From Marinomonas pollencensis (GTDB lineage Bacteria > Pseudomonadota > Gammaproteobacteria > Pseudomonadales > Marinomonadaceae): 64,000 nt of DNA. Position numbers and translations under genes: made by a program. Where the stretch lies: NCBI RefSeq assembly GCF_003387375.1, contig NZ_QUNG01000003.1, forward strand, positions 1-64,000, written 5' to 3'. Of this stretch, positions 27,215-38,859 are shown piece after piece. Below the pieces are notes generated by a model. It ran no database searches. It was not told where the DNA came from and saw nothing but the letters and a program-made list of their open reading frames with translations. Every line of letters begins with the position of its first letter. Within the stretch, counting starts at the first letter, position 1.

Positions 27215-28188
27215 TTTTGTGATGTATTTCCTTCTCTTAGTACATCTTTTAAAGGCGTATTTGTCGCTTTCATGGCTTTCAGTTGCTGTACCATTCTGCT
27301 GTCTTTATCGTGCCAGTATAGATTAAACCAAGCAAAGAAGTCTTCACGATCACTCGTTGCTGCCTGATAAGTCGGTTGCAACATAGATTCAGGCAATGCC
27401 ACGTCTCTTACTATTAGCTGCGCCTCAGTTAAACGACCGCAGAGCAAATCCCAAAATGAAATATTTTTCTGGCCATATAAAACATTGATGTCTGTGAGAC
27501 GAGAGAACTTTCCTGGCATCGCTTGTAATACCAAACTGACACCACCCGCTTTAGGCTTCAATAAGCAGTGATAAGGCACTCCTTGTTGACGGTGTTTTTT
27601 AGGCGAAAATCGAGTGCCCTCTACAAAGCTTAGCACCGAGTTAGGACGCTGCATAAAACGTTCACAAGATTGTCTCGTGGTTGCTAAATCTTTGCCTTTA
27701 AGATGTGGTGATTTTTGCAGTTTAGCTTTACTGTAGCGTTTCATAAAAGGAAACCCCATCAACCAAGCCGCCGATCCAACCAAAGGCAACCAGAACAATA
27801 TCTGTTTTATGAACACTCTAGGCAATGGGCGACGCCCATTTAGTTGGGCTAAAATAATATACACATCCGCCCAAGAGCGGTGATTTGCCACCATTAAATG
27901 CCAATGCTCAAAATCTTTCTGCATACTTTCATCAAGCTGCCAATACACCCCCAGCACCCTCTGAAACCACCATTCATTGGTACTGATCCAACCTGAAAAG
28001 CAGACATCATAAAGTTTCTCTGTGCGCGCTAAACTGCGCTTTTTCTGCCAAAGGCGAGAAACCGCAAATACATGCATCAAACCAGCCCAAAACAACACAT
28101 TGCCACACATAAAGCAGAAGGACATCACTCCAATTAAGGGGTGAATCAGGGTGAATCTTCCTAACGCCAAAGAATGAATTCGCTTCAT
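27211..28188 (-). CDS. PlsC-type acyltransferase (YihG-like)
   Basis: A 325-residue inner-membrane glycerolipid acyltransferase. An N-terminal hydrophobic segment is followed by NHRSWAD (HX4D catalytic motif, about 92-98), FVEGTRFSP (acceptor-phosphate motif) and a C-terminal amphipathic region. YihG and YihG-like enzymes make specific phosphatidic acid species. It is embedded between nudF (6-base gap) and yqiB (ATGA overlap), an insertion compared with the E. coli order nudF-yqiB-cpdA-yqiA. Confidence 0.85.
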   Translation of the reverse strand: MKRIHSLALGRFTLIHPLIGVMSFCFMCGNVLFWAGLMHVFAVSRLWQKKRSLARTEKLYDVCFSGWISTNEWWFQRVLGVYWQLDESMQKDFEHWHLMVANHRSWADVYIILAQLNGRRPLPRVFIKQILFWLPLVGSAAWLMGFPFMKRYSKAKLQKSPHLKGKDLATTRQSCERFMQRPNSVLSFVEGTRFSPKKHRQQGVPYHCLLKPKAGGVSLVLQAMPGKFSRLTDINVLYGQKNISFWDLLCGRLTEAQLIVRDVALPESMLQPTYQAATSDREDFFAWFNLYWHDKDSRMVQQLKAMKATNTPLKDVLREGNTSQK

Positions 28189-28194
28189 TTTCTA

Positions 28195-28812
28195 TCAACA
28201 CCAACGCTTAACTAGCTTAGCTTTGTTTAATGCAAACCACTGCAACCCCATGATAGTACTTGCATTCTCGACATCAGTATCAAGCAAAGCAATCGCCTCA
28301 TCTGCAGTCATTAGGTGCAGGCGAATATCTTCATTTTCTTCATCTAAACCATGGGTACGATTCACATCGACGCTCGTGGCATCAAATTCGCCAGCATACA
28401 TGCGTAAATACTCAACTAAACCACCAGGAGAAGGGACAAACTTAAACAGGTATTCGAGACGCTTCACAATCACCCCCGCCTCTTCCAACGATTCGCGGCG
28501 AGCAACCTCTTCATCACTTTCCCCTGCTTCGACCATGCCAGCCACCAACTCAATCAACCAAGGTGATTCACTCTTAGGCAAACTTGGACGAAACTGCTCA
28601 ATCAACAACACTTTATCCGCCACAGGGTCAAACAATAATACGCACACAGCATCACCACGCACCATCATTTCACGAGTCATGGGCTGACTCCATTCACCGT
28701 TAAATTTTTTGTGTCGCAGGGTCAGCTTATGCATTTCGAAAAAGCCTTTGTAGACGCATTCATCATCGATGACATCCACATCTTGCTGACTATAAACAGG
28801 TTTAAAAGCCAT
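28195..28812 (-). CDS. nudF: ADP-ribose pyrophosphatase NudF
   Basis: A 205-residue Nudix hydrolase that cleaves ADP-ribose to AMP and ribose-5-phosphate. The complete Nudix box runs over residues 92-114 (G-MVEAG-E...RE-SL-EE-AG). LIEQFRP, GGLVEY and the overall length fit the NudF/ADPRase group. First gene of the leftward nudF-acyltransferase-yqiB-yqiA-parE group and divergent from tag. Confidence 0.93.
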   Translation of the reverse strand: MAFKPVYSQQDVDVIDDECVYKGFFEMHKLTLRHKKFNGEWSQPMTREMMVRGDAVCVLLFDPVADKVLLIEQFRPSLPKSESPWLIELVAGMVEAGESDEEVARRESLEEAGVIVKRLEYLFKFVPSPGGLVEYLRMYAGEFDATSVDVNRTHGLDEENEDIRLHLMTADEAIALLDTDVENASTIMGLQWFALNKAKLVKRWC

Positions 28813-28950
28813 AATTACTCATCCTATTTCGTGGCGTGTTAATATCTCATATCAGCTGCAATCAAATCACAACCAAGCGAGTGTTGGAATTTAGATGACG
28901 CTATCAAATCAACAAGGTATGCTCATTTATTGATTTAAGGAGACAAATTC

Positions 28951-29508
28951 ATGGAAGTCGTCCGTTGCCATTGGTGTTTAGGCTCACCAGAGTACATTCG
29001 CTATCATGATAATGAATGGGGGAAACCTGTTTATGATGACCAGACGTTATTTGAGTATATTGTACTCGAAAGCGCTCAAGCAGGTCTAAGCTGGATTACT
29101 ATTTTACGCAAACGCGAAGGCTATCGAGCGGCATTTCATCAATTTGATCCCAGCAAAGTCGCTGCCATGAGCGAACAAGACGTTGAGCGCCTAGTACTCA
29201 ACCCCGCCATTGTTCGTCATCGTGGGAAAATCAGCGCAACCATTAAGAACGCTCAGGCTTTTCTCGCCGTGGCAGAAGAATTTGGCTCATTCAGTGACTA
29301 TTACTGGTCTTTTAGCGATCATTGTATAATCGACAATAAAGTGCAAACGATGAAAGATGTGCCCGCTACTACGGCACTATCAAGCCGCATCGCAAAAGAC
29401 ATGAAAAAACGCGGTTTTCATTTTTTCGGCGCGACCACTTGCTATGCGTTTATGCAAGCCACTGGGATGGTCAATGACCACCTAGAAAACTGCTCTGCAC
29501 GCCCTTAA
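28951..29508 (+). CDS. tag: DNA-3-methyladenine glycosylase I
   Basis: A 185-residue base-excision repair enzyme that removes 3-methyladenine. The N-terminal RCHWC with YHDNEWGKPVYDD and the C-terminal DHLENC give the Cys/His zinc-binding set of TAG, and LESAQAGLSWITILRKREGYR is the substrate pocket signature. AAGGAG lies before ATG 28951. It is transcribed alone, divergent from nudF. Confidence 0.95.
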   Translation: MEVVRCHWCLGSPEYIRYHDNEWGKPVYDDQTLFEYIVLESAQAGLSWITILRKREGYRAAFHQFDPSKVAAMSEQDVERLVLNPAIVRHRGKISATIKNAQAFLAVAEEFGSFSDYYWSFSDHCIIDNKVQTMKDVPATTALSSRIAKDMKKRGFHFFGATTCYAFMQATGMVNDHLENCSARP

Positions 29509-29562
29509 AATATGGCATAAGCACCTTGATTTTACTAATGTTTCCTATTGCCTTACCGATAA

Positions 29563-31809
<2,247 letters not shown>

Positions 31810-31813
<4 letters not shown>

Positions 31814-32508
31814 GCCCAACAAGGTCTTTACAACGCGTGGCGGTCATTCCTGCTCGGGGTGGCTCACAACGCATTCCTCGGAAAAATATTCGTCTTCTCA
31901 ATGGCAAGCCATTACTGGCCTACTCCATTGAAACAGCCCAAGCGAGCCAGTTATTCGATCGTATCATTGTATCAACAGATGATCAGGAAATTGCCTCTGT
32001 CGCCCGCAGCTATGGTGCCGAAACGCCTTTTCTACGCCCCCAAAATTTGGCCGACGCCTTTACTGGTACGACCCCAGTGATGCAACATGCATTACGCTTT
32101 TTAATCGACCAAAATCAAATGCCGAATGAGGCCTGTTTGATCTACGCCACCTGCCCTTTACTTCGCCCCAGCGATCTTATCGAAGGGTTTCACGCGTTAG
32201 ACAATGCCAGCTTTTGTTTCTCCGCAAGCACCTTTGATTTTCCCATTCAAAGAGCCTTATATTTAAACGACAAGGGTGTACTAACTACCCTGTTTCCTGA
32301 ACACATAGGAAAGCGATCACAAGATCTAGTGGAAGCCATTCATGACGCGGGGCAGTTTTATTGGGCAACGACTAAAGACTGGCTAGAAGATGGGAATATT
32401 TTCGGAGAAAAGTCCAAACCTATAATGCTACCAAGACACAGAATTCAAGATTTGGATACGGAAGAAGATTGGCAACGTTTAACACAATTAATGGCGCTGT
32501 ATAGCTAG
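31810..32508 (+). CDS. pseF: pseudaminate cytidylyltransferase PseF
   Basis: A 232-residue CMP-sugar synthetase that activates pseudaminic acid with CTP. The nucleotide-binding loop VIPARGGSQRIPRKNIR, STDDQEIA, the YATCPLLRPSDL segment and the late HDAGQFYWA fit the CMP-Pse/CMP-Neu synthetase family. Its start overlaps pseC. Its stop codon overlaps the stop of the convergent pseG: both lie within one CTAG. Confidence 0.92.
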
Positions 32509-33494
32509 CCGTTTCCAGGTTTGGCAAGTGCCTCATGGATAATCAGAGCAACACGAGCAGCACCTTGGCCATCAACAAGGGATTGGGCCACCAGTTTGGA
32601 CGCCTGCAACCAAGGCGTGTCAGACCAAGCTAGTAATGCTTGCTCTACCAATGCGTCTATTTGGCTGGCGCGCTGAGTAACAGGCAGATGATCAAAACGT
32701 ACCGCTTGGCACCACCCCAGAGGCACATGCTGTTGCAATGAACGGGTTTGGTTATCCGCCACTTGAGCAAATATACTTGGCACTCCCATCGCAGCAAGCT
32801 CAAACAAGGTTCCTCCGGCTGCTGAGATTGCTAGTTTTGCCTCCTTCATAACAGGGCTAACTTCTGACAAGCCTTGTTTAAAGTCAATTTTATGGCGTTC
32901 TGAAAAGGCTTTTACCGCCTCACTATTCAGCGCATTTTTACCGCATAAAACCAATATTTTCTCTAATGGGAAATGGCGTCTCTGCAGGCTTTTCAAAATG
33001 CCCAATGTCAGCATTAATGGGTCTGTTCCACCTAGGGTAAGCAATAACTTTTCAGGAAAATGACTCGCCTGAGGCTTGCTCTGAAATTCCGCCCGTAATA
33101 AAGCAAACTGAGGACCAGTTAACGAAGTTTGGACCTGTGGAGAGTATTCTTCATGCAGTGGGTTTAGTACCCATCTGGCAGGAAAAGCACCGCGTTCATT
33201 CATGTCATCCAACACCAATAAATTGGCTTGATATTGATATAAACGAGCAATATCTGCTGCCTGATATTGGTAGTGATCTAAAATCACTAGATCCACTGTC
33301 GCGGCCTGCTGAAGAAACTCTTGTTCTGTGTCAATCAATTGATCTTCTGGTTGCGCAAAGGTGGCGCAAGCTCGATGCACAACAAACTGGCAATCCCACC
33401 CCAAGGCTTGCAAGGCCGCAATCAGTGCCTGACAACGCACCCGATGCCCCATACCAATGCCGACAGACGCATCGGCACGTACTAGCGCTTTCAA
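32505..33494 (-). CDS. pseG: UDP-2,4-diacetamido-2,4,6-trideoxy-L-altropyranose hydrolase PseG
   Basis: A 329-residue GT-B-fold hydrolase that releases UDP from the diacetylated sugar before PseI. The glycine-rich RADASVGIGMGHRVRC near the N-terminus (catalytic His) and SAAGGTLFELAAMGVPSI near residue 230 are family hallmarks. There is no fused acetyltransferase domain, so PseH is not supplied here. It overlaps pseI by 4 bases on the minus strand. Confidence 0.92.
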   Translation of the reverse strand: MKALVRADASVGIGMGHRVRCQALIAALQALGWDCQFVVHRACATFAQPEDQLIDTEQEFLQQAATVDLVILDHYQYQAADIARLYQYQANLLVLDDMNERGAFPARWVLNPLHEEYSPQVQTSLTGPQFALLRAEFQSKPQASHFPEKLLLTLGGTDPLMLTLGILKSLQRRHFPLEKILVLCGKNALNSEAVKAFSERHKIDFKQGLSEVSPVMKEAKLAISAAGGTLFELAAMGVPSIFAQVADNQTRSLQQHVPLGWCQAVRFDHLPVTQRASQIDALVEQALLAWSDTPWLQASKLVAQSLVDGQGAARVALIIHEALAKPGNG

Positions 33495-34510
33495 TCAAGA
33501 AGCTCCCAAAATAAAGGCTGCCCCTTTTGCACATCAGACGAGAGGGTTCTGCCCATTACCTCAGACCAATGCTTAGGTGCGAGCCCCAAAGAAGGGCGAA
33601 TGATTTTCAGATGCTGATCAGACAGCACAGTCCCCGCGGGAAGGTCTTGGGTAATATAAATAGAGCGACGATACTTTTTCGCTTTCTGCTCCGCTTCTGA
33701 ACCACCATAAGTTACTTTTCCTAGCGCCGCTTTAGCACTTCGACAGGTCTCGACTAAGACCTTCATTTCACTCGGCTCGATAGAAAAAGCCGCATCCACA
33801 CCACCCGCCTCTCGATCCAGTACAAAATGCTTTTCAATCACAGTCGCACCCAACGCCGTCGCAGCAACCGCCGCCCCTATTCCTTGCGTATGGTCTGATA
33901 AACCAACAGTGCAGCCGGTTCGCTTTGCTAAATCCGCCATTGTTAATAAATTGGAGTCGTCTATTTTAGCAGGGTAAGTACTAGTGCATTTAAGCAGTGT
34001 AAGAGGGTTATCACCAATCGCTCGGATGGCAGCAATGGCTTCTTCGATTTCTTCGAAGCTTGCCATACCGGTCGACATAATAATCGGCTTACCTGTTTTA
34101 GCGACAGCCTGAATCAAAGGAATGTCGGTCATTTCAAACGAGGCAATTTTGTATAAGGGCACATCCAATGACTCAAGAAATGCCACTGCGCTCAAATCAA
34201 AAGGAGAGCTAAATGCAACGAGCCCCAAGGACTCAGCGTAGTCAAATAAAGGCTTATGCCATTCCCAAGGTGTCGATGCTTTCGCGTACAAATCGTATAA
34301 ATTAGTGCCATGCCACAGGCTATCGCTTTCTGACACCATAAACTCACCATGACGAACATCAAGCGTCATGGTATCTGGTGTGTAAGTTTGCAATTTAATC
34401 GCATCAACACCGGCTTCTGCCGCCGCGCGGATCATTGACTTTGCTAATTCAAAGTTCTGGTCATGATTACCAGACAACTCAGCAATAATAAAAGGCGTAT
34501 TTTCAAACAT
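33491..34510 (-). CDS. pseI: pseudaminic acid synthase PseI
   Basis: A 339-residue NeuB-type synthase that condenses the PseG product with phosphoenolpyruvate to form pseudaminic acid. IIAELSGNHDQNFELAKSMI opens the barrel, KIASFEMTDIPLI and IMSTGMAS carry catalytic segments, GLSDHTQGIGAAVAATALGA follows, and a C-terminal SAF antifreeze-like domain starts near residue 285. It overlaps pseG and lies 9 bases from maf. Confidence 0.94.
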   Translation of the reverse strand: MFENTPFIIAELSGNHDQNFELAKSMIRAAAEAGVDAIKLQTYTPDTMTLDVRHGEFMVSESDSLWHGTNLYDLYAKASTPWEWHKPLFDYAESLGLVAFSSPFDLSAVAFLESLDVPLYKIASFEMTDIPLIQAVAKTGKPIIMSTGMASFEEIEEAIAAIRAIGDNPLTLLKCTSTYPAKIDDSNLLTMADLAKRTGCTVGLSDHTQGIGAAVAATALGATVIEKHFVLDREAGGVDAAFSIEPSEMKVLVETCRSAKAALGKVTYGGSEAEQKAKKYRRSIYITQDLPAGTVLSDQHLKIIRPSLGLAPKHWSEVMGRTLSSDVQKGQPLFWELLD

Positions 34511-34519
34511 AAATAAGCG

Positions 34520-36628
34520 TTAGCCATTATAAAAGGTAATAAGGTGATCATTGCCCTGATCAACAAAATCGGAAGCTTGCTGCACTAGACTGGGCATTTC
34601 TTCCAAAAACTCACACCATACGGCAAATAAAGCCTGGGCGCGCTGGACGGCTTCAGCTTCATTTTCATGCTCAAAAATAAACTTAACCATCAAAAATGCC
34701 GAATAGGTAAAAGAGCCAATCAATAGATCTTGAAGGTGTCTGTGGACACTGCCTTTTAAAAAATAAATAGTCCGATGATGTGACCATAACAAGTCACAGA
34801 CAGCTTCTCGTGTTGTAATAGAATCATCCCAGCCCTGTTGTAATAGCTGTGTTACCTTACGAAAATCATCCACTGAAATCAGCGTTTCAGGGGGTTGATT
34901 TAATAGGCTCTGAGGGGGCGTGGTAAAGAAAGCTTGATCCAGCAAATCAATAACGTGTTGATGGTCAATCTTTGGGTCTAAAATCATCACATCTTCAGGC
35001 CTAAGTGGCTCAACACCTTCTATTTTAGCCCCATCTGACAAATTATAGCTGTTAAAGCCACGGCGCTTATTTAGCTGCCGAGTAAGCGACTCTAACTGCA
35101 CCCTCGATGTCTCCATAATATTAGTGCCATAAATAACACCACCAAAATTCCCTTCTCGCTCAATCAGCTTCGCATCTTGGAAACTTTGAAACCCTGACTC
35201 TTTGCCGTCTTTATAATAACCACTATGAATCGAATGGTGGCTGCCTTTATCTTTAAAACCATTGTCCACACCAAGGTAATAAACTGTATTAAAACCAAAG
35301 AGTTGTACATAAGAAAGTGCTAAATTAGCCACCACCGGATTGCAGAAATTAAGCTGCACATAGTCACTCATATCCCCTTGGGAACGGGCTTGGTTAAGAA
35401 TCAAGGAGGTTATCGCTTCCCCTGGTTTCATCGCCATGCCGGAGCGTTTAAAGTACTGAAAGTACTCAGGGTGCATAACATTAACAGACAGCCCCCAAAT
35501 TTGATCTAGGTAATCTTGATCAAGAAACAAGAACTTATCCACTGTCTGTTTCATGCGTTCAATATCGACATGAATATCCGGAGTGATGCCCAATTTCTTT
35601 AAAGTATTGATGGTCGAGCCACAGCAGACCAATAAAACTTGATCGCGAACCTCTTTAATTAATTCAATACCTTGGTCTAAAGAAGGGCCGTTCCCTAAAA
35701 TAAAAACAGGAATATCCGTTACCCATTTAGGCAAGGCATCTCGCCCTTTAAATTGCGCCAATCTGGTATTAGGCAAAGAGCGTAACCCTTGCGCAATGCC
35801 AATAAGGGCATCATCAAAAAACCCCCACCCCATCACTTGACGCGCATAATGCTTTTCAAAATAAGCGATAGCGCTGTCATTTTCAGGACTACCATAAGCC
35901 ACATGTAAAAAGGTCTCAGGAGCCATAAAATAGCCATTCTCCGCTAATTGAAGAATGTACTTTTCTGTGAACTCTTCAGGCTCCACACCAAGAAAAAAGT
36001 GTATCGTGCGCCCATCAGTGTTAAACGTTTCTAATATTGGCTGCCAATCTATCGCAAACAAAGAATAATAAAAATAATCTAAATCGCATTCATATAGGTA
36101 TAGGTGTTTGACGTTTCGGCGCGCGAGGAAGGCTTCGAGTTGATACCCTAATTCAATACCAAAAAAGACCGCTGAACCAACAAATTCAGGTAGCTCCTGC
36201 TGTTTCTTAAGTCCTTTTTTTTGTTCAGTTATGACGTCCATCATTTTGTTGCTATAAAACACATGACGGCTAGGGTGGTTATCAGTTTTGTCTAAATTGA
36301 GGAAGGTTTTATTCGGCGATGCCAGCGAAGACAATACTTTTTGCTCCGACTGTAACCTAGGCTGCTGGGAAAAAAGCGGTGCTGTAACGTCTTCCCGAAA
36401 TAAGTTCAGGTCGCCGCTGGCTTCCATATAAATGTGTTTTTTTAGCGGTTTGAAGTTCACAAACTCTTCATAAATATGCGGCATAACACTGGCAAATAAC
36501 GCCATGTTTTTAAGGTAACGCTCAGTAAGAGCTTGATCATGCTCTTTAATCCGCTCTAACCCTTGAGAAAAGAGTAAAATAAATTCTTCTGCTTGCTCTA
36601 CAGAAACAGGGGAGCTTTCATTTAGCAT
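34520..36628 (-). CDS. maf: motility accessory factor (Maf) glycosyltransferase
   Basis: A 702-residue DUF115/MptE-like protein. The core motif IPVFILGNGPSLDQ lies at about residues 307-319, followed by CCGSTINTLKKLGITPDIHVDIER, where the CMP-sugar should bind. Maf proteins transfer pseudaminic acid onto serine and threonine residues of flagellin, and the position between fliS/fliD and pse genes fits. It overlaps the FliT-like gene by 11 bases. Specificity for pseudaminate is inferred from neighbours. Confidence 0.88.
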   Translation of the reverse strand: MLNESSPVSVEQAEEFILLFSQGLERIKEHDQALTERYLKNMALFASVMPHIYEEFVNFKPLKKHIYMEASGDLNLFREDVTAPLFSQQPRLQSEQKVLSSLASPNKTFLNLDKTDNHPSRHVFYSNKMMDVITEQKKGLKKQQELPEFVGSAVFFGIELGYQLEAFLARRNVKHLYLYECDLDYFYYSLFAIDWQPILETFNTDGRTIHFFLGVEPEEFTEKYILQLAENGYFMAPETFLHVAYGSPENDSAIAYFEKHYARQVMGWGFFDDALIGIAQGLRSLPNTRLAQFKGRDALPKWVTDIPVFILGNGPSLDQGIELIKEVRDQVLLVCCGSTINTLKKLGITPDIHVDIERMKQTVDKFLFLDQDYLDQIWGLSVNVMHPEYFQYFKRSGMAMKPGEAITSLILNQARSQGDMSDYVQLNFCNPVVANLALSYVQLFGFNTVYYLGVDNGFKDKGSHHSIHSGYYKDGKESGFQSFQDAKLIEREGNFGGVIYGTNIMETSRVQLESLTRQLNKRRGFNSYNLSDGAKIEGVEPLRPEDVMILDPKIDHQHVIDLLDQAFFTTPPQSLLNQPPETLISVDDFRKVTQLLQQGWDDSITTREAVCDLLWSHHRTIYFLKGSVHRHLQDLLIGSFTYSAFLMVKFIFEHENEAEAVQRAQALFAVWCEFLEEMPSLVQQASDFVDQGNDHLITFYNG

Positions 36629-36911
36629 ATTTTACGCCTTTATACTGGCTAACGCCTTTACGTGTTTTTGTTGACTGAAAAAGCTGCTCTTGCATCGTAT
36701 CGTGAAGACTCTGGATAAACGCTATTGCTTGTCGATGTAAGACTATAAAATGTTTTATTTGAGCGTCTATTTGAGCATTACCAGAAGGCTCAATCGTGCG
36801 GATAAAGTCATCGTTATGTTCACAAAACACGAGTATTGCTTGACTGTCTTTTTCCTCAAGTGCGGTTTGTAACGTCTCGATCGAGCGCTTCAGATGAGCC
36901 GCATCCAGCAT
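36618..36911 (-). CDS. small FliT-like flagellar protein
   Basis: A 97-residue, mostly helical protein without signal peptide. Size, helix content and position after fliS suggest a FliT-type export chaperone, but there is no motif I can recognise with certainty. Its start overlaps the fliS stop as TAATG and its end overlaps maf, so it is an integral part of the fliD-fliS-maf-pse transcript. Confidence 0.6.
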   Translation of the reverse strand: MLDAAHLKRSIETLQTALEEKDSQAILVFCEHNDDFIRTIEPSGNAQIDAQIKHFIVLHRQAIAFIQSLHDTMQEQLFQSTKTRKGVSQYKGVKYAK

Positions 36912-37345
36912 TAAACCGTTCCTGTACGCGCTTGGTTTCTATCTTCATAGGCCTTTTGCTTATCCATATCAGAAATCTGATCCCAAGCCCCTTTGATTTG
37001 TAAAAGCAGCCCCATCACCTGATCAAGAATTGCAGTATCTTTAGTAATACTTGCCTCTGTAATCTGCGCTGTCATATAGTCATACAAAGACTCCAGATTA
37101 TCCACCAGCTCTGGGTTGACATCACGGTCTAATGCATCACGCAGACTATTAATAATTTCAACCGCACTAGTCAATGCAGTCGCTTTCCCAGCCCAGTCAG
37201 CTCGGGCTATACAACCTTTACCCAGCGCAAGTCGCTCTAACGCACCTTGCATTAAGAGCTGAATGACTCGATGAGGATCGGCAGAGGCCAAATCAGACTT
37301 CAAGGAGTCCTTTTTATAAGCATGAATCCCTTTTTTCTCGTACAT
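36911..37345 (-). CDS. fliS: flagellin export chaperone FliS
   Basis: A 144-residue helical chaperone that keeps flagellin unfolded before export. The opening MYEKKGIHAYKKDSLKSDLASADPHRVIQLLMQGALERL and NSLRDALD are typical FliS. ATG 37345 with GGGG upstream is used; a TTG two codons earlier is not needed. It lies 33 bases after fliD and one base overlaps the next gene. Confidence 0.92.
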   Translation of the reverse strand: MYEKKGIHAYKKDSLKSDLASADPHRVIQLLMQGALERLALGKGCIARADWAGKATALTSAVEIINSLRDALDRDVNPELVDNLESLYDYMTAQITEASITKDTAILDQVMGLLLQIKGAWDQISDMDKQKAYEDRNQARTGTV

Positions 37346-37378
37346 ACACAACCCCGTTTTGTTACAATTTAAACAATT

Positions 37379-38818
37379 TTACAGCTTACCTAGAGTGGAA
37401 TTTAAATACTCCCCTTGGGCTTTCATATTAGAAAGTTGTGACCCCAAGCTCGTAAATTTATCCCTCAAAGAATCTTCATATTTCGTCATGCGATCTTCAT
37501 ACGATTGCAGCGTTTCTTCGGTATTGTCTTTGGATTTTTGGATAGAATCCTTTAATGCCTGATTCATACCATCACGGCCAGAATAGCTGTTTAGAAGCCT
37601 ATCTAAAGAGCCTGCTAACCCTTGGCTGCCGGTAAACAAGGCAGGTAATTCGTCGTAATTCTGACTGATGGCCTTATCAAGCTTGGCTTGATTGATGCTC
37701 AGCATTCCTTTACTCCCCATTTTGATTCCTAGATCAAAAACGGAGGAAAGTTTACCCGTGTCAGAATGGGTTGACATAAGACTACTGGTCATCGAAGACT
37801 GTAGATTACGAACCATGCTATTACCATTCAGCACCGAGCCTTTGGCCGCGCTTTGAGCTAATATTCCGACCAAATCATTATAAGATGAAACAAAGCTTTT
37901 GACGGTTTCTTTTACCGTCTCTTCATCATAACTAATATCAACTTTTGTCGGTTTCGATGTCAGCGCTAATGCATCAATCGTTAATCCCGACACAGCTTTA
38001 TCGAAAGTATTACTGTCATTGCGAATGGCGATGCCATCTACCGTAATAACGGCATCTCTCGCTTGATCATTTGCCGACACAGCCATACCGGCAGACAAAC
38101 CTTCTGTAGAGACGCTGTCTAAAGACAAACCACTTGGGTTTGTCGGTGCATCTTCTAACGCTTCTTTTTCGTCTTTGGTTAACGTGTCTGAAATAGCTAA
38201 CTGGGATAAAGGCGTAGGAACGTTCGAAATGGTTAGAGAATTACCATCCCCTTCTTTGTCTGAAGTGATAGTAAAAAATAAATCTCCAGCTCCGTTATCA
38301 ACCAAATTTGCCGATACACCAAAATTGTCTTCTGCAGTGTTGATTTGCTGTCTTAATTGAGAAAGTGTGGTCTTAGGTGAGACATCCAATGTAAAAGACT
38401 GATCGCCTGCGCGGAACGTTAACTCGCCGCCACGGGCCGTAACAACATCATCACCTGAGCTGAATAACCCTGGAGTGGATAAAGCTCGGCTACCTTTAGC
38501 GGTTTGGTTGACACTGATTTCATATGAGCCATTTGATGAACTGCGGTTTGCTGTTACATCCAATACTTTGTCATCATCAGGCTGATCGATAACAGCGTTA
38601 CGCCCAATAAAAAGATCACTGTCGTTGAGTTTTTCCACACTGGATTTAAAACTATCGATGGCAGAGCCAACAGAACCTAAAGCTGATAGTTTTGAGTCAT
38701 AACCTTGAATGGTGTTTTTATACAGCTTAACTTTATCATCTCGCTGAGCGCTCACCATTTTATTAACAAGTGACTCTAGATCAACTCCTGATCCAGCCCC
38801 CAATGAGCCAACGGCCAT
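37379..38818 (-). CDS. fliD: flagellar filament cap protein FliD
   Basis: A 479-residue hook-associated protein 2. The N-terminal LGAGSGVDLESLVNKMVSAQRD and the C-terminal coiled-coil region (LQSYEDRMTKYEDSLRDKFTSLGSQLSNM) frame the variable D2/D3 domains. It caps the filament and guides flagellin assembly. Gene order flaG-fliD-fliS is the usual polar-flagellum arrangement. Confidence 0.95.
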   Translation of the reverse strand: MAVGSLGAGSGVDLESLVNKMVSAQRDDKVKLYKNTIQGYDSKLSALGSVGSAIDSFKSSVEKLNDSDLFIGRNAVIDQPDDDKVLDVTANRSSSNGSYEISVNQTAKGSRALSTPGLFSSGDDVVTARGGELTFRAGDQSFTLDVSPKTTLSQLRQQINTAEDNFGVSANLVDNGAGDLFFTITSDKEGDGNSLTISNVPTPLSQLAISDTLTKDEKEALEDAPTNPSGLSLDSVSTEGLSAGMAVSANDQARDAVITVDGIAIRNDSNTFDKAVSGLTIDALALTSKPTKVDISYDEETVKETVKSFVSSYNDLVGILAQSAAKGSVLNGNSMVRNLQSSMTSSLMSTHSDTGKLSSVFDLGIKMGSKGMLSINQAKLDKAISQNYDELPALFTGSQGLAGSLDRLLNSYSGRDGMNQALKDSIQKSKDNTEETLQSYEDRMTKYEDSLRDKFTSLGSQLSNMKAQGEYLNSTLGKL

Positions 38819-38859
38819 AGCTTCTCTCCTGATCTTTTAGACATTATCAAAATGACGTA

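Noticed and set aside
28223-28687. 154-codon open frame on the plus strand
   Set aside because: Antisense to the well-supported nudF gene; composition (Ser/Thr/Arg-rich) is typical of a shadow frame.
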